64,000 nucleotides of DNA from Paraburkholderia sp. SOS3 (lineage in GTDB: Bacteria; Pseudomonadota; Gammaproteobacteria; Burkholderiales; Burkholderiaceae). Within the stretch, counting starts at the first letter, position 1. Each line of letters starts with the position of its first letter. Location: NCBI RefSeq assembly GCF_001922345.1, contig NZ_CP018811.1:1860001-1924000 (forward strand), given 5' to 3'. Below are positions 38,708 through 49,910 of the stretch, piece by piece. The translations under genes and the position numbers were made by a program. The notes beneath the pieces were generated by a model. The model saw only the letters and a program-made list of their open reading frames with translations. It was not told the DNA's origin and searched no databases.

Positions 38708-39187
38708 TCATTGCAAATCCGAGGGGGAAATGCCGGGGGGGATCACCGCCGGCAGCCATGCACGACCCACGTAACTGCGCATTTGCCCGCCGGAATCGAC
38801 GATCACGTCGGGCTGCACGACGCGCGACGCATGCAGGCTCGCTCGCGAGCCGGCAAGCTCGGCCGCTTTCGCGCGATAAGATCCGCTGTACCGGCCGAGC
38901 AACCCGTCGAGATTCGGCATCGTCGGGCCTTCCCACGTGTAGGCGAAGATCAGTCCGTCGCCGGTTGCGTATTCGTGGATCGTCGTGCCGCCTTCGTCGG
39001 TCCACGCGCGTATCCGGATGCTGGCGTCGGCCAGACGATTCGCGACGGCCGCGCTGCCGGCCTGCGCGGTGGCAGGCATCGTGCCGCCGAGTTGCGCGCG
39101 GGCGGGCGCCGCGATCAGGAATGCCGTCGAACCAGCCGCGAGCACGACGCCGCGGCGCATGATGCGCAGAGTTATCGCGAAATTCAT
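38708..39187 (-). CDS. DUF2844 protein, partner of the DUF3443 lipoprotein
   Basis: A 159-residue exported protein; signal peptide ending APARA (about residue 31). The mature part IRAWTDEGGTTIHEYATGDGLIFAYTWEGPTMPNLDGLLGRY is the DUF2844 hallmark. DUF2844 and DUF3443 genes occur side by side in Burkholderiales; here DUF2844 is the first of the pair and 6 bases apart, so they are translated together. Possible roles are substrate, inhibitor or chaperone of the partner. None is established. Confidence 0.85.
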   Translation of the reverse strand: MNFAITLRIMRRGVVLAAGSTAFLIAAPARAQLGGTMPATAQAGSAAVANRLADASIRIRAWTDEGGTTIHEYATGDGLIFAYTWEGPTMPNLDGLLGRYSGSYRAKAAELAGSRASLHASRVVQPDVIVDSGGQMRSYVGRAWLPAVIPPGISPSDLQ

Positions 39188-39518
39188 TTGGCTAGGTTTC
39201 CTAACTTTATGGGGACCGTTAATTCAAGATAGCACCGCGGTTGTCCGGCCCATCAACCGCGCGGGATAATGCGCGGCTTCAATCTCAAAATTAGGTATGC
39301 GGCGCGCCCGAAATTTCCAGACAAAACAATAGACTTATCTCAAATTCGATGGTTTGCTCGAATGTCGGCGAAAACCTTGCCGAGTGTTAAATTCCGGTGC
39401 AAGTGCGCGCCGAACGCGAGCCGGTCAACCCGGTTTTTGCCATCGGGGTCGCCGGACCGGTAAAATAGCGGGTTGATCCACGGATACTGCCGTGGCGTAG
39501 CGGAAGGATTCCCCGAAC
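39188..39518. other. Divergent intergenic region before bamC
   Basis: 330 bases, AT-richer than its surroundings in the middle (about 39220-39400). It probably carries the promoters for DUF2844 and bamC. No regulatory motif was recognised. Confidence 0.4.
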
Positions 39519-40793
39519 ATGACTGATCTTCGTCTCACCAAGCGGTTTGCAGCATTGCTGATGGCAGGCGGTCTGGTCGCCGGCTGCGGCACGTCGTCGC
39601 CGACCAAAATCGACTACAAAAGCGACCAGAAATCGAAGGAAGTGTCGCTGGCCGTCCCGCCGAACATGATCGACGAGACCGCCGATCAGCGTTCGCTGCC
39701 GCCGCAAAGCGGCCAGACGTCCCTGTCCGCGCTGCAGCAGGTGCAAAGCTCGGCGCCGCCCGATACGGCGGTCGTGCCGGCCGTCTCCAACATGCATATC
39801 CAGCGCGACGGCACCGAAAGCTGGCTCGTTGTCGATAACGAATCGCCCGATCAGGTGTGGCCGCAAGTGCGCCGCTTCTGGCAGGAACAGGGCTTTCTGC
39901 TGGTCGTCGACGACCGTAAGCGCAACGTGATGGAAACGGACTGGAACGAAACGCATCCGGCGATCAACGACGGTCTGATCCGCAGCACGCTCACGAAAGC
40001 GCTCGGCAATTCGTATGTGACCGCCGAGCGCAACAAGTACCGCACGCGTCTCGAGGCGGCGCCGAACGGCGGCACGTATGTATTCGTGAGCCAGAAGGGG
40101 CTGCGCGAACAGCTGACCGGCGCGAACAACGATTCGAGCACGTGGGCCGTGAAGCCGAACGATCCGGCGCTCGAAGCCGAATACCTGAAGCGTCTGATGG
40201 CGTCGCTCGTGCAGGCACAGGCGCGCGCGAACCCGTCCGGCACGGCGGGCGGCGGCGAGATCCAGAATGTCGCGCTGTCGCCGGCCGGCTCGCAAACCGC
40301 GCCCGGCGCCGCGTCGATCGCAAGCCCGACCGGTGCGAACTCCGCTGCTGCGGCCACGGCCGCGCAAAACGTCGCGCTGGCCGCGCAAACGCCGACGGCC
40401 GAAGAACGCGCGGCGAACGGCGCCGCCAGTGCCGGTCCGAGCGCGCAGTACTCGAACGCCGAACTGATGCTCGGCGAACCGTACGATCGCGCGTGGTTGC
40501 GCGTCGGCCTCGCGCTCGATCGCAGCAACTTCACGGTCGACGATCGCGACCGTACGAAGGGCATCTACTTCGTGCGCTACGTCGATCCGAAAGACATGAG
40601 CTCCGCCGAGCAGGGCTTCTGGAGCCAGGTTTTCCATGGCCGCAAGGAGAAAGTCGCAAAGCAATATCGCGTGAACGTGCGTGCGATTACGCCAAACCAG
40701 ACGCGTGTTGCCGTTATCGACGACAAGGGCACGGTCGACACGTCGTCGCAGGCGAAGCAGATCATGTCGCTGATGGTCGACCAGCTGCACTGA
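39519..40793 (+). CDS. bamC: Outer-membrane protein assembly lipoprotein BamC
   Basis: A 424-residue lipoprotein (lipobox VAGC, cysteine 23) of the beta-barrel assembly complex. An unstructured N-terminus (24-100) binds BamD; two helix-grip domains follow (about 110-230 ESWLVVDNESPDQVWPQVRRFWQEQGF and about 305-420 YDRAWLRVGLALDRSNFTVDDRDRTKGIYFVRYVD), split by an alanine-rich linker longer than in E. coli BamC. In many relatives bamC follows dapA; here dapA is absent and bamC stands alone. Confidence 0.92.
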   Translation: MTDLRLTKRFAALLMAGGLVAGCGTSSPTKIDYKSDQKSKEVSLAVPPNMIDETADQRSLPPQSGQTSLSALQQVQSSAPPDTAVVPAVSNMHIQRDGTESWLVVDNESPDQVWPQVRRFWQEQGFLLVVDDRKRNVMETDWNETHPAINDGLIRSTLTKALGNSYVTAERNKYRTRLEAAPNGGTYVFVSQKGLREQLTGANNDSSTWAVKPNDPALEAEYLKRLMASLVQAQARANPSGTAGGGEIQNVALSPAGSQTAPGAASIASPTGANSAAAATAAQNVALAAQTPTAEERAANGAASAGPSAQYSNAELMLGEPYDRAWLRVGLALDRSNFTVDDRDRTKGIYFVRYVDPKDMSSAEQGFWSQVFHGRKEKVAKQYRVNVRAITPNQTRVAVIDDKGTVDTSSQAKQIMSLMVDQLH

Positions 40794-40847
40794 TTGCCGC
40801 GATTACTTATCGGCACGGGCCGCCGCAATGGCGGTCCGCAGAAAGCA

Positions 40848-40886
40848 CAAAGCCGCGAGACGATATTCGTCTTCGCGGCTTTTTTG
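40848..40886 (+). terminator. Rho-independent terminator of bamC
   Basis: AAAGCCGCGAGACG, a short loop ATATT, CGTCTTCGCGGCTTT and a T-run ending near 40886. It is a long GC-rich stem followed by six T on the plus strand, 55 bases after the bamC stop. Confidence 0.9.
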
Positions 40887-40934
40887 TTTGCGGCTCCTCT
40901 TTCCCGGCGCCGTATGCGCCGCCGGTGCATCGAA

Positions 40935-41900
40935 TCAATGTTTATCGCCGGCTGCGGCTGCGGCGCCTGCGGCGTTTCTGCCAGCGCGTGCACCTGAACC
41001 CGGAATGCGCTTGACGACACCGGTCGCAAGCGCGGTGCCGACGAGTATCACCGCGCAGCCCGCGAGCATGCCGGCCGACACGCGCTCGCCGAGAAAGAGG
41101 GCGCCCCACAAGATGCCGAACACCGGAATCACGAACGTCACGGTGATCGCGCGCGCGGGACCGGCGACCGCGATCAGATGGAAGAACAGCATATAGGCGA
41201 TACCGGTGCAGCCGATGCCGAGCCCGAGTATCGATGCCCACGCGTGCAGCGTAACCGGTGCCGCCGGCCATTGTGCGATTGCGAACGGCAGCAGCACGAT
41301 GGTCGCGCCGATCATCGTGCCGGCTGCGACGCTCAACGCGTCGACGCCCATCAGATGCCGCTTCGTATAGCTCGCGGCGATGCCGTACAAGAGCGTCGCG
41401 CCGAGCGCCGCGGCGGCGGCGAGCGCCGTCGTCGCGGGCGTGGCGGCCGTGCCCGCGCCGGGCGCGACGATCTGATCCCAGACCAGCATCAGCACACCGG
41501 CAAAGCCAATCGCGAGGCCGACGCTGCGCAGTACGTCGAGCCGATCCTTGAGCCACGCGAACGCGACGAGCGCGCCCCATAGCGGCGTCGTCGCATTGAT
41601 GACCGACGTCACGCCGGCGCAGAGCGTGAGCTCGGCATAGGCGAACAGGCAAAACGGCGCGGCTGAATTGAGCACGCCGACCACGGCGAGCGGCCACGCA
41701 CGCTGCCTGAGCGTATCGATCGACGCACGCAACGGCCGCCGGATAATCAGTACGACGACGAGAAACAATGCACCGATGCCGACGCGCAGCGCCATCAACG
41801 GCGCCACGCCGAAATCGGCCACGCCGATGCGAATAAACAGAAACGATGCGCCCCATAGCGCGGCGAGGATCGACAGTTGAACGATATTGACTGGAGTCAT
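40935..41900 (-). CDS. EamA/DMT-family transporter
   Basis: A 321-residue inner-membrane protein with about ten transmembrane segments in two EamA repeats (about 8-140 and 160-300). It starts MTPVNIVQLSILAALWGASFLFIRIG; ends of repeats include TPLWGALVAF and LFLGERVSAGMLAGCAVILVG. Family members export small metabolites or amino acids. It stands alone, convergent with bamC; a longer start at 41942 is possible. Confidence 0.85.
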   Translation of the reverse strand: MTPVNIVQLSILAALWGASFLFIRIGVADFGVAPLMALRVGIGALFLVVVLIIRRPLRASIDTLRQRAWPLAVVGVLNSAAPFCLFAYAELTLCAGVTSVINATTPLWGALVAFAWLKDRLDVLRSVGLAIGFAGVLMLVWDQIVAPGAGTAATPATTALAAAAALGATLLYGIAASYTKRHLMGVDALSVAAGTMIGATIVLLPFAIAQWPAAPVTLHAWASILGLGIGCTGIAYMLFFHLIAVAGPARAITVTFVIPVFGILWGALFLGERVSAGMLAGCAVILVGTALATGVVKRIPGSGARAGRNAAGAAAAAGDKH

Positions 41901-42126
41901 GGGCGGGACGTCGCGCGCAGTTGAGTCGAGACGCGCACGCATGGTATCACCGGCTGTAAGCGCGACGGTTCACGACGCAATGAAATAGCAAGAAACAGGA
42001 AGGGGAATGGAAGTAAATGACGCGCACTGCGCGCGGCACGGCGCATATGAAAGCGGGCGGCGCTTTGGCGGCGCCGCCCGTCAGGCGATCACTTCGGACA
42101 ACCGCGCGCGGGGCGCGGTCTGCTGC

Positions 42127-42158
42127 GATCAATCGATCAATCGATCCAATCGATCAAT
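42127..42158. repeat. Short tandem repeat of ATCGATCA units
   Basis: GATCAATCGATCAATCG followed by ATCCAATCGATCAAT forms about four imperfect 8-base units at the 3' end of the lactate permease gene, overlapping its stop codon. It is a simple-sequence repeat whose number could vary between strains. Confidence 0.7.
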
Positions 42159-43752
42159 GCGGAATCATCCCTTGCAGGTAATTCTGCTGCAGCCAGACAA
42201 GAATGCCGAGCACGATCGTGAGGACGATGGAGTGCTTGAAGGTCTTCGCGAAGACGACGCCTTCCTTGCCTTTCAGTTCCGTTGTCGCGACACCGGTCGA
42301 GATGTTTTGCGGCGAAATCATCTTGCCCATCACGCCGCCCGACGAGTTGGTCGCGGCCATCAGCACCGGATGCAGCCCCAGCTGATTGGCGGCGACGACC
42401 TGCAGGTTGCCGAACAGCGCATTGCCTGACGTATCGCTGCCCGACAGGAACACCGCGACCCAGCCGAGGAACGCCGACACGAGCGGGAAGAACGCGCCGA
42501 CCGACGCAACGCCGAGACCCAGCGTGTAGTTGAGGCCCGAGTAGTTCATCAGATACGCGAGACCGACGATCGTCGCGACCGTGAAGATCGCGATGCGCGT
42601 CTGCACCCACGTGTCGACGACTGCGCGGCCGAACTCCGACGGCTTCAGGCCGACGACGAACGACGTGATGATCGCCGCGACGAGAATCGCGGTGCCGGTC
42701 GCGAGCGGCTGGAAGTCCCAGATGGCGCCATACGGCTGGTTATACAGCGTGATGTAGACCGCCTTGTCGAGACCCGGCCACGGCACCTTGACGTCGCCGA
42801 TCAGGAAGACCTTCGCGACGGTCCAGATGATCACGACGGCCGAGACGATCAGCCACGGATACCAGCCCTGAATGCCGCTGATCTCGCTGCGCACTTCGCT
42901 CGCGCGATCGACGTTGATCGCGAATTCCGGATCGGGCGCGGGGCGCCAGACACGCAGAAAGAGGATCGTGATGACGAGCGACACGAGCGACGACAACACG
43001 TCGGTCAGGCTGTAGTTGATGTAGTTCGACGTGACGAACTGCGTCAGCGCAAAGCTGCCACCGGCCACCAGCAGCACCGGCCAGATCGCGGCCATCTTGC
43101 GGAAGCCCGCATACACGGCCATCACATAGAACGGCAGCAGAAACGCGAAGAACGGCAACTGACGGCCGACCATCTTGCCGAGCGTATCGGCAGGCAGGTG
43201 CGTGACTGCGCCGAGCACCGTGATCGGTACGCCGAGCGCGCCGAAGGCGACGGGCGCGGTGTTGAAGATCAGCGTGAAGGTCAGCGCTTCGAGCGTCGGG
43301 AAGCCCATCATGATGAGCAGCGAGCTGGTGATCGCGATCGGCGTGCCGAAGCCCGAGATGCCTTCGAGCAGCGCGCCGAACGAGAAGCCGATCACGACGA
43401 GCACGATGCGCCGGTCGTTGGGCAGGTGATCGATCATCCACATCCGGAAAGCCGCGAAGCGGCCCGAGCGCACCGCGATGTTGTACAGCAGGATCGCGGT
43501 GACCACGATCCACATCACGGGCCAGACGGCGAACACGGCGCCCGCGACGACAGAATTGATCGCGAGCCCGACCGGAAACTGCCACACGAAGATCGCGACC
43601 ACGAGGCCGACGATCAGGCCCGCGAGCGAGGCTTGCCATGCGGGGCGGCGAGCCCAGCCGAGCAGGATGAGTACGACGATGATGGGTAGAGCGGCAACGA
43701 TGAACGACGGGAACAGCGAATTACCAATAGGCGTCAACAGCTGGTGAAACAT
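42154..43752 (-). CDS. lldP: L-lactate permease
   Basis: A 532-residue inner-membrane transporter of the LctP family with about 12-14 hydrophobic segments. Diagnostic parts are LLEGISGFGTPIAITSSLL, FGALGVPITVLG, FLSGSDTSGNALFGNLQ and ATNSSGGVMGKMISPQNI. It takes up lactate (or glycolate) with protons. AAGGAG lies 5 bases before the ATG at 43752. No lactate dehydrogenase or LldR gene is adjacent in the window. Confidence 0.95.
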   Translation of the reverse strand: MFHQLLTPIGNSLFPSFIVAALPIIVVLILLGWARRPAWQASLAGLIVGLVVAIFVWQFPVGLAINSVVAGAVFAVWPVMWIVVTAILLYNIAVRSGRFAAFRMWMIDHLPNDRRIVLVVIGFSFGALLEGISGFGTPIAITSSLLIMMGFPTLEALTFTLIFNTAPVAFGALGVPITVLGAVTHLPADTLGKMVGRQLPFFAFLLPFYVMAVYAGFRKMAAIWPVLLVAGGSFALTQFVTSNYINYSLTDVLSSLVSLVITILFLRVWRPAPDPEFAINVDRASEVRSEISGIQGWYPWLIVSAVVIIWTVAKVFLIGDVKVPWPGLDKAVYITLYNQPYGAIWDFQPLATGTAILVAAIITSFVVGLKPSEFGRAVVDTWVQTRIAIFTVATIVGLAYLMNYSGLNYTLGLGVASVGAFFPLVSAFLGWVAVFLSGSDTSGNALFGNLQVVAANQLGLHPVLMAATNSSGGVMGKMISPQNISTGVATTELKGKEGVVFAKTFKHSIVLTIVLGILVWLQQNYLQGMIPH

Positions 43753-44074
43753 CACGTCTCCTTCTTTGTTGTTCGACTCGACATGGCTCTGGCTTTACCG
43801 CGCATCGCATGGCGAATCGAGGGCGAGCAGTACGGATGAAGATGGCGCCGCGCGAACGCGGTTCCCCTTTTTTAAGCAGGCGTAGCAGTGGCAACCGCAA
43901 GGATAGAGCGCGCGCGAATGCAGTCAATAGGGAAACAACCTCGAAACGCGCGTCGACCTCGCGAAGTTCGCCAGAAGAGGTCAACACTTCACGTCGACCA
44001 CTATTCCTTCGTAATGAAAATGAATGGTTAACGCGGGGCATTTGGAAGGGTGCGTGCCGTGCCGCCAGCATCGG
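43753..44074. other. Intergenic region upstream of lactate permease
   Basis: About 320 bases with no gene. A GC-rich stem CCGCGCGAACGCGG followed by TTCCCCTTTTTT (about 43848-43873) could be a weak plus-strand terminator. The promoter of lldP should lie here on the minus strand. Confidence 0.4.
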
Positions 44075-44560
44075 CTAGTGATGATGGCCATAGTGACCAT
44101 AGTGGCCGTAATGACCGTAGAAGCCGAAGTTGAGCGACACGCCCGGTCCCCACCAGCCTGGGCCGCCGTAGCCGTACGGCGGATAGTATGCGGGATAAGC
44201 AGGATAAACGGGATAGTAGGCGGGTGCAGCCACGACGGGCGCGGGCGCATACGCAGGCGCATAAGCTGCAGCGGGCGGTGCCGCTTGCGGGGCCTCTTGT
44301 GCGTTCGGATCGAACTGCGAACTGGCCGCCTGGTCGTCGGGGCCGGCAGGTGCAGCGTATGGGTGATTTGATTGGTCGCCTTGCGCGACGTCCGGTGCGC
44401 CTTGCGCCGGCTCTTGCGTTGCATAAGGAGCAGGATAGGGCGCTGCGCCGTAATAACCGTATGGATAGGGGCCGACGTAATAGCAGCCCGATAAGACCGA
44501 TAAGCCGAAGGCGATAGCAGTGGCGCCGCTCACGCGAGCCGCGGCGGATGAGTGGTTCAT
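44075..44560 (-). CDS. Tyrosine/proline-rich small lipoprotein
   Basis: A 161-residue protein starting MNHSSAAARVSG with lipobox VLSGC (cysteine 26). The mature protein is rich in Y, P, A and G and ends in an (Y)GH repeat, GHYGHYGHYGHHH, that could bind metal. CAGGAGC precedes the ATG. No known domain. It probably sits in the outer membrane. Confidence 0.7.
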   Translation of the reverse strand: MNHSSAAARVSGATAIAFGLSVLSGCYYVGPYPYGYYGAAPYPAPYATQEPAQGAPDVAQGDQSNHPYAAPAGPDDQAASSQFDPNAQEAPQAAPPAAAYAPAYAPAPVVAAPAYYPVYPAYPAYYPPYGYGGPGWWGPGVSLNFGFYGHYGHYGHYGHHH

Positions 44561-44786
44561 GACGTGCTCCTGATACGGCCTCGCGACGCCATGCCGCCAT
44601 GGCGCGCGTTCGAACGATGCGAGGAGCTTACGCCAGCGATGCAACGCGCGCGTTGCAAAGCGGTTACCGCATATTTCACAGCGTTGCAAAACATCGCGAC
44701 GCGTCACTTGACGCGTCACTCGCTTCGCACGCTCGCGCAGCGGATTGCGGACCTGCTGGTGGACCGTTGTCGCCGATGTTTACAGG

Positions 44787-44999
44787 TTACTTGCCCACTT
44801 CGTGACCGATCAGGCCGCCAGCCGCAGCACCGCCGACCGTCGACAGACCCGTGCCGCCGATAGCCGCGCCGGCCGCCGCGCCGACACCGGCGCCGACCGC
44901 GGTATCGCGACCCTGGCGCGACATGCCGCCGCACGCCGACAGCCCCGCGACGAAAACCGCGATCACCGTACACGCTCCGATTCGCTGCAACGCTTTCAT
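44787..44999 (-). CDS. Glycine-zipper lipoprotein (OsmB-like)
   Basis: A 70-residue lipoprotein: lipobox LSAC (cysteine 23), then a glycine-zipper region GAGVGAAAGAAIGG and TVGGAAAGGLIGHEVGK typical of OsmB/Rick_17kDa-type proteins. Such proteins are short stress-induced outer-membrane lipoproteins of uncertain function. AAGGAGAGAG precedes the ATG on the minus strand. Confidence 0.82.
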   Translation of the reverse strand: MKALQRIGACTVIAVFVAGLSACGGMSRQGRDTAVGAGVGAAAGAAIGGTGLSTVGGAAAGGLIGHEVGK

Positions 45000-45188
45000 G
45001 ATCTCTCTCCTTATTCTTGAGCGGGCCGGCTACGAGCCTTCCGTAGCGCTTCAACCCTTACGCATCATGGTATCGCCGCGCGCGGTTTCGATTTGTATGG
45101 GCTTGTCAGCAAAGTGTCCGTTCGGTAATCAAATGTTTCGTTGCGGCCCGAATCTTGCAGCGATCCCGAAGCCGGGCCGCATCGGACG

Positions 45189-45226
45189 CAAAAAACCCGC
45201 GCGTGCGCAAAGCACGGCGGGCTTGG
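45189..45226 (-). terminator. Rho-independent terminator downstream of thiC
   Basis: On the minus strand CCCGCCGTGC, loop TTTGC, GCACGCGCGGG and then TTTTTTGCG. A stem of about 10 bp with a run of six T, 65-100 bases beyond the thiC stop. Confidence 0.85.
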
Positions 45227-45289
45227 CTTCACGCGCATCAGGCAAAGTTTGCGTGATGCGCGAGCGTGATGGCTTACGAGAAGGCGCTT

Positions 45290-47410
<2,121 letters not shown>

Positions 47411-47785
47411 GCGGAACCGGTTAGCGATGCGCTTACTGGGCACTTACTGCGCGATTCACCCGAACAGTTCGCCCCAACAATCAGGCCGGATTCAGCGGAC
47501 AACGATGCGTAACGCAGGACCCCCGCGTTAGCAGCGGACAAGATAACCTGGCTCGGTGCTGCTTGGCAACCTGTCGATACAGGGGTTAGTCGCCCCATAC
47601 CTTTGTACGGCTGGCACGCGCCGCGTCGACTACTAAAATCTTGACAGGCACGTCGAAGATACCGGGGCACTTCGCCCTCCCTCCTGATCGGCGTGTTTCA
47701 TCCCGAAGAAAAAATTTCGTGCGCGGCTGTCATATCGGCGGCGGCGCTTCGACAAACGTCCATCAACTGAATAACGGAGTCTGTC
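47411..47785. other. Divergent intergenic region upstream of thiC and of the cytochrome b gene
   Basis: 375 bases with no gene. Contains the thiC promoter on the minus strand. The segment around 47520-47620 has a number of short complementary runs but no recognised RNA family. Confidence 0.4.
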
Positions 47786-48460
47786 ATGCAACCTTTCGCG
47801 AAGCTTGCCGCCCGGCCGGGCGATCCGCAAGCCCCCGCCGATGCGGATGCCGCGCCACCGCCCGCCGCGGGTTCGCGCACGATTCACCCGCGCTGGGTCC
47901 GCGTCGGGCACTGGCTCAATGCGCTTGCCGCGATTGTCATGATGCTGTCGGGCTGGCGCATCTACGACGCGTCGCCGGTATTTCACGGCTTCGTGATTCC
48001 GACGAACCTGACCCTGGGCGGCTGGCTCGGCGGCGCGCTGCAGTGGCACTTCGCGGGCATGTGGCTGCTCGTGTTCAACGGCATCGTCTATCTCGCGCTG
48101 AACATTGCGAGCGGACGTCTGCTGCGCAAGTTCTTTCCGCTGTCGCCGCGCGCAATCCTGCGCGACTTCATCGCTGCGCTGACCGGCAAGCTATCGCACG
48201 CGGACCTCTCGCATTACAACGCGGTGCAGAAGTTCGCGTATCTGTTCGTGATCTGCGATCTGATCGTGCTCGTGCTGTCGGGGCTCGCAATCTGGAAGTC
48301 GGTGCAATTTCCGCTGTTGCGCGATCTGATGGGCGGCTACGACAACGCGCGCGTCGTGCACTTCTGCGCGATGGCGCTGATGGCGGCATTTATCGTCGTG
48401 CACCTCGCGATGGTGGCGCTCGTGCCGCGCTCGCTGATCGCCATGCTGCGTGGTCGCTGA
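47786..48460 (+). CDS. Cytochrome b561-type membrane subunit
   Basis: A 224-residue inner-membrane protein. After a 30-residue cytoplasmic tail it has four to five hydrophobic segments and histidines at the expected haem-ligating places (WVRVGHWLNAL, GALQWHFAGMW, ARVVHFCAMAL, FIVVHLAMVAL). It probably passes electrons from the quinone pool to the molybdopterin protein encoded next. The ATG has CGGAG upstream. It resembles cytochrome b subunits of thiosulfate and other oxidoreductases. Confidence 0.88.
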   Translation: MQPFAKLAARPGDPQAPADADAAPPPAAGSRTIHPRWVRVGHWLNALAAIVMMLSGWRIYDASPVFHGFVIPTNLTLGGWLGGALQWHFAGMWLLVFNGIVYLALNIASGRLLRKFFPLSPRAILRDFIAALTGKLSHADLSHYNAVQKFAYLFVICDLIVLVLSGLAIWKSVQFPLLRDLMGGYDNARVVHFCAMALMAAFIVVHLAMVALVPRSLIAMLRGR

Positions 48461-48478
48461 GAAGAACAGGAGAAGGTG

Positions 48479-49255
48479 ATGAACGACAAACTCAAACCCG
48501 CAAGCAAACTCGACCGCCAGTCCATTTTGCAGGATGCGCAACGCGAACTCACGATGCCGTCGCGGCGCCTCTTCGGCAGGCAGTTGCTGACGTTGGGCGG
48601 CCTGTCGATGCTGACCGGCTGTTCGCTGACCGACGACGATTCGGTCAACAAGTTTCTCATGGCGGTGTCGCGGCTCAACGATAGCGCGCAGGCGTTGCTG
48701 TTCAGCCCGACGCAGCTTGCGCCGACCTACACGGAGGCGCAGATCACGCGGCCGTTCCCGTTCAATGCGTACTACGGCATCGACCAGGTGCCGCACGTCG
48801 ACGAAGCGACGTACCGTCTGCAATTGAGCGGCCTCGTCACCGGCAAGCGGACGTGGACGTTGCCCGAACTCGTCGCGCTGCCGCACGAGGAACAGATCAC
48901 GCGGCATATCTGCGTGGAAGGCTGGAGCGCGATCGGCCGCTGGGGCGGCACCTCGTTCGGCGATTTCCTCAAGCGCGTCGGCGCCGATACGAGCGCGAAG
49001 TACGTCGGCTTCAAATGCGCGGACGACTACTACGAAAGCATCGATATGCCGACCGCGCTGCATCCGCAGACGCTGCTCACGTTCGACTACGACGGCGAGC
49101 GTCTGCCCGCCAGATACGGCTTCCCGATGAAGCTGCGGATGCCGACCAAGCTCGGCTACAAGAACCCGAAGCACATCGTCGAGATTTTCGTCACGAATAA
49201 GTACCCCGGCGGCTACTGGAGCGACCAGGGGTACAACTGGTTCGGAGGCAGCTGA
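48479..49255 (+). CDS. Molybdopterin-dependent oxidoreductase of the sulfite-oxidase superfamily (MsrP-like)
   Basis: A 258-residue exported protein. RRLFGRQLLTLGG (about 24-36) is a twin-arginine export signal, followed by TGC, a possible lipobox, so it may be a Tat-exported lipoprotein. The molybdopterin domain shows HICVEGWSAIGRWGG with the molybdenum-binding cysteine, and RYGFPMKLRMPTKLGYKNPKHIVEI. It pairs with the preceding cytochrome b, recalling the MsrPQ methionine-sulfoxide reductase, but here the membrane subunit is a b561 type. AGGAGAAGG precedes the ATG. Confidence 0.85.
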   Translation: MNDKLKPASKLDRQSILQDAQRELTMPSRRLFGRQLLTLGGLSMLTGCSLTDDDSVNKFLMAVSRLNDSAQALLFSPTQLAPTYTEAQITRPFPFNAYYGIDQVPHVDEATYRLQLSGLVTGKRTWTLPELVALPHEEQITRHICVEGWSAIGRWGGTSFGDFLKRVGADTSAKYVGFKCADDYYESIDMPTALHPQTLLTFDYDGERLPARYGFPMKLRMPTKLGYKNPKHIVEIFVTNKYPGGYWSDQGYNWFGGS

Positions 49256-49349
49256 TGCGCGTCATTGCTCGCGCGATGGCTTGCAGCAGCAGCCTCGGAA
49301 GGCACCCGGCAACGCCGGTTCATGGAAGTACACACACACGGAGTCAAGC

Positions 49350-49631
49350 ATGAAGAAATTCGCAATGGCAGCAATGGCAGCAGCCTTCCTCGTAACGGGC
49401 ACGGCCGCTTTCGCACAGGCAAGCGGCGCGATGTCGAACGATGCAATGTCGAAGGATTCGATGTCGAAGGATGCAATGTCCCACGACAAGATGTCGAAGG
49501 ACTCGATGTCGAAGGATGCGATGTCCCACGACAAGATGGCCAAGTCGGGCTCGAAAGACAAAATGAAGCACGACAGCATGAAGAAGGGCGACGCGATGAG
49601 CCACGAAGCGTCGGGTGCGATGAGCCAGTAA
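49350..49631 (+). CDS. MXKDX pentapeptide-repeat secreted protein
   Basis: A 93-residue protein. Signal peptide to AFAQA (about residue 24), then repeats of M-S-x-D-x and related five-residue units (SNDAM, SKDSM, SKDAM, SHDKM), rich in methionine, lysine and aspartate. Such proteins are common in Burkholderiales and are of unknown function; metal or oxidant quenching via methionine is a guess. ACGGAG precedes the ATG. Confidence 0.85.
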   Translation: MKKFAMAAMAAAFLVTGTAAFAQASGAMSNDAMSKDSMSKDAMSHDKMSKDSMSKDAMSHDKMAKSGSKDKMKHDSMKKGDAMSHEASGAMSQ

Positions 49632-49910
49632 GCGACCGGGCAACCGGAGGCGGAGCAGCGCGTCGGGGGCGGCACGGCGCGCGAACGTTTCGTTACGATT
49701 GCGCCGCCACGATTTCGCCGGCAAGTGGAGCGGTTACTGCATAATTGCGGGGCGTCGTTTTACAGCGCCCATCTACCGCTCCACTGCCATGCGTTTCCGC
49801 CCCGTCCGTCTTGCCGCCGCCGCGCCCGTTTGCGCGGCGTGCCCCGCCGTATTGCTGCCCGACCATCGTGGTCCGGAGCGAGCGACGACCGGCAGCGGCA
49901 GGCGGCGTCC

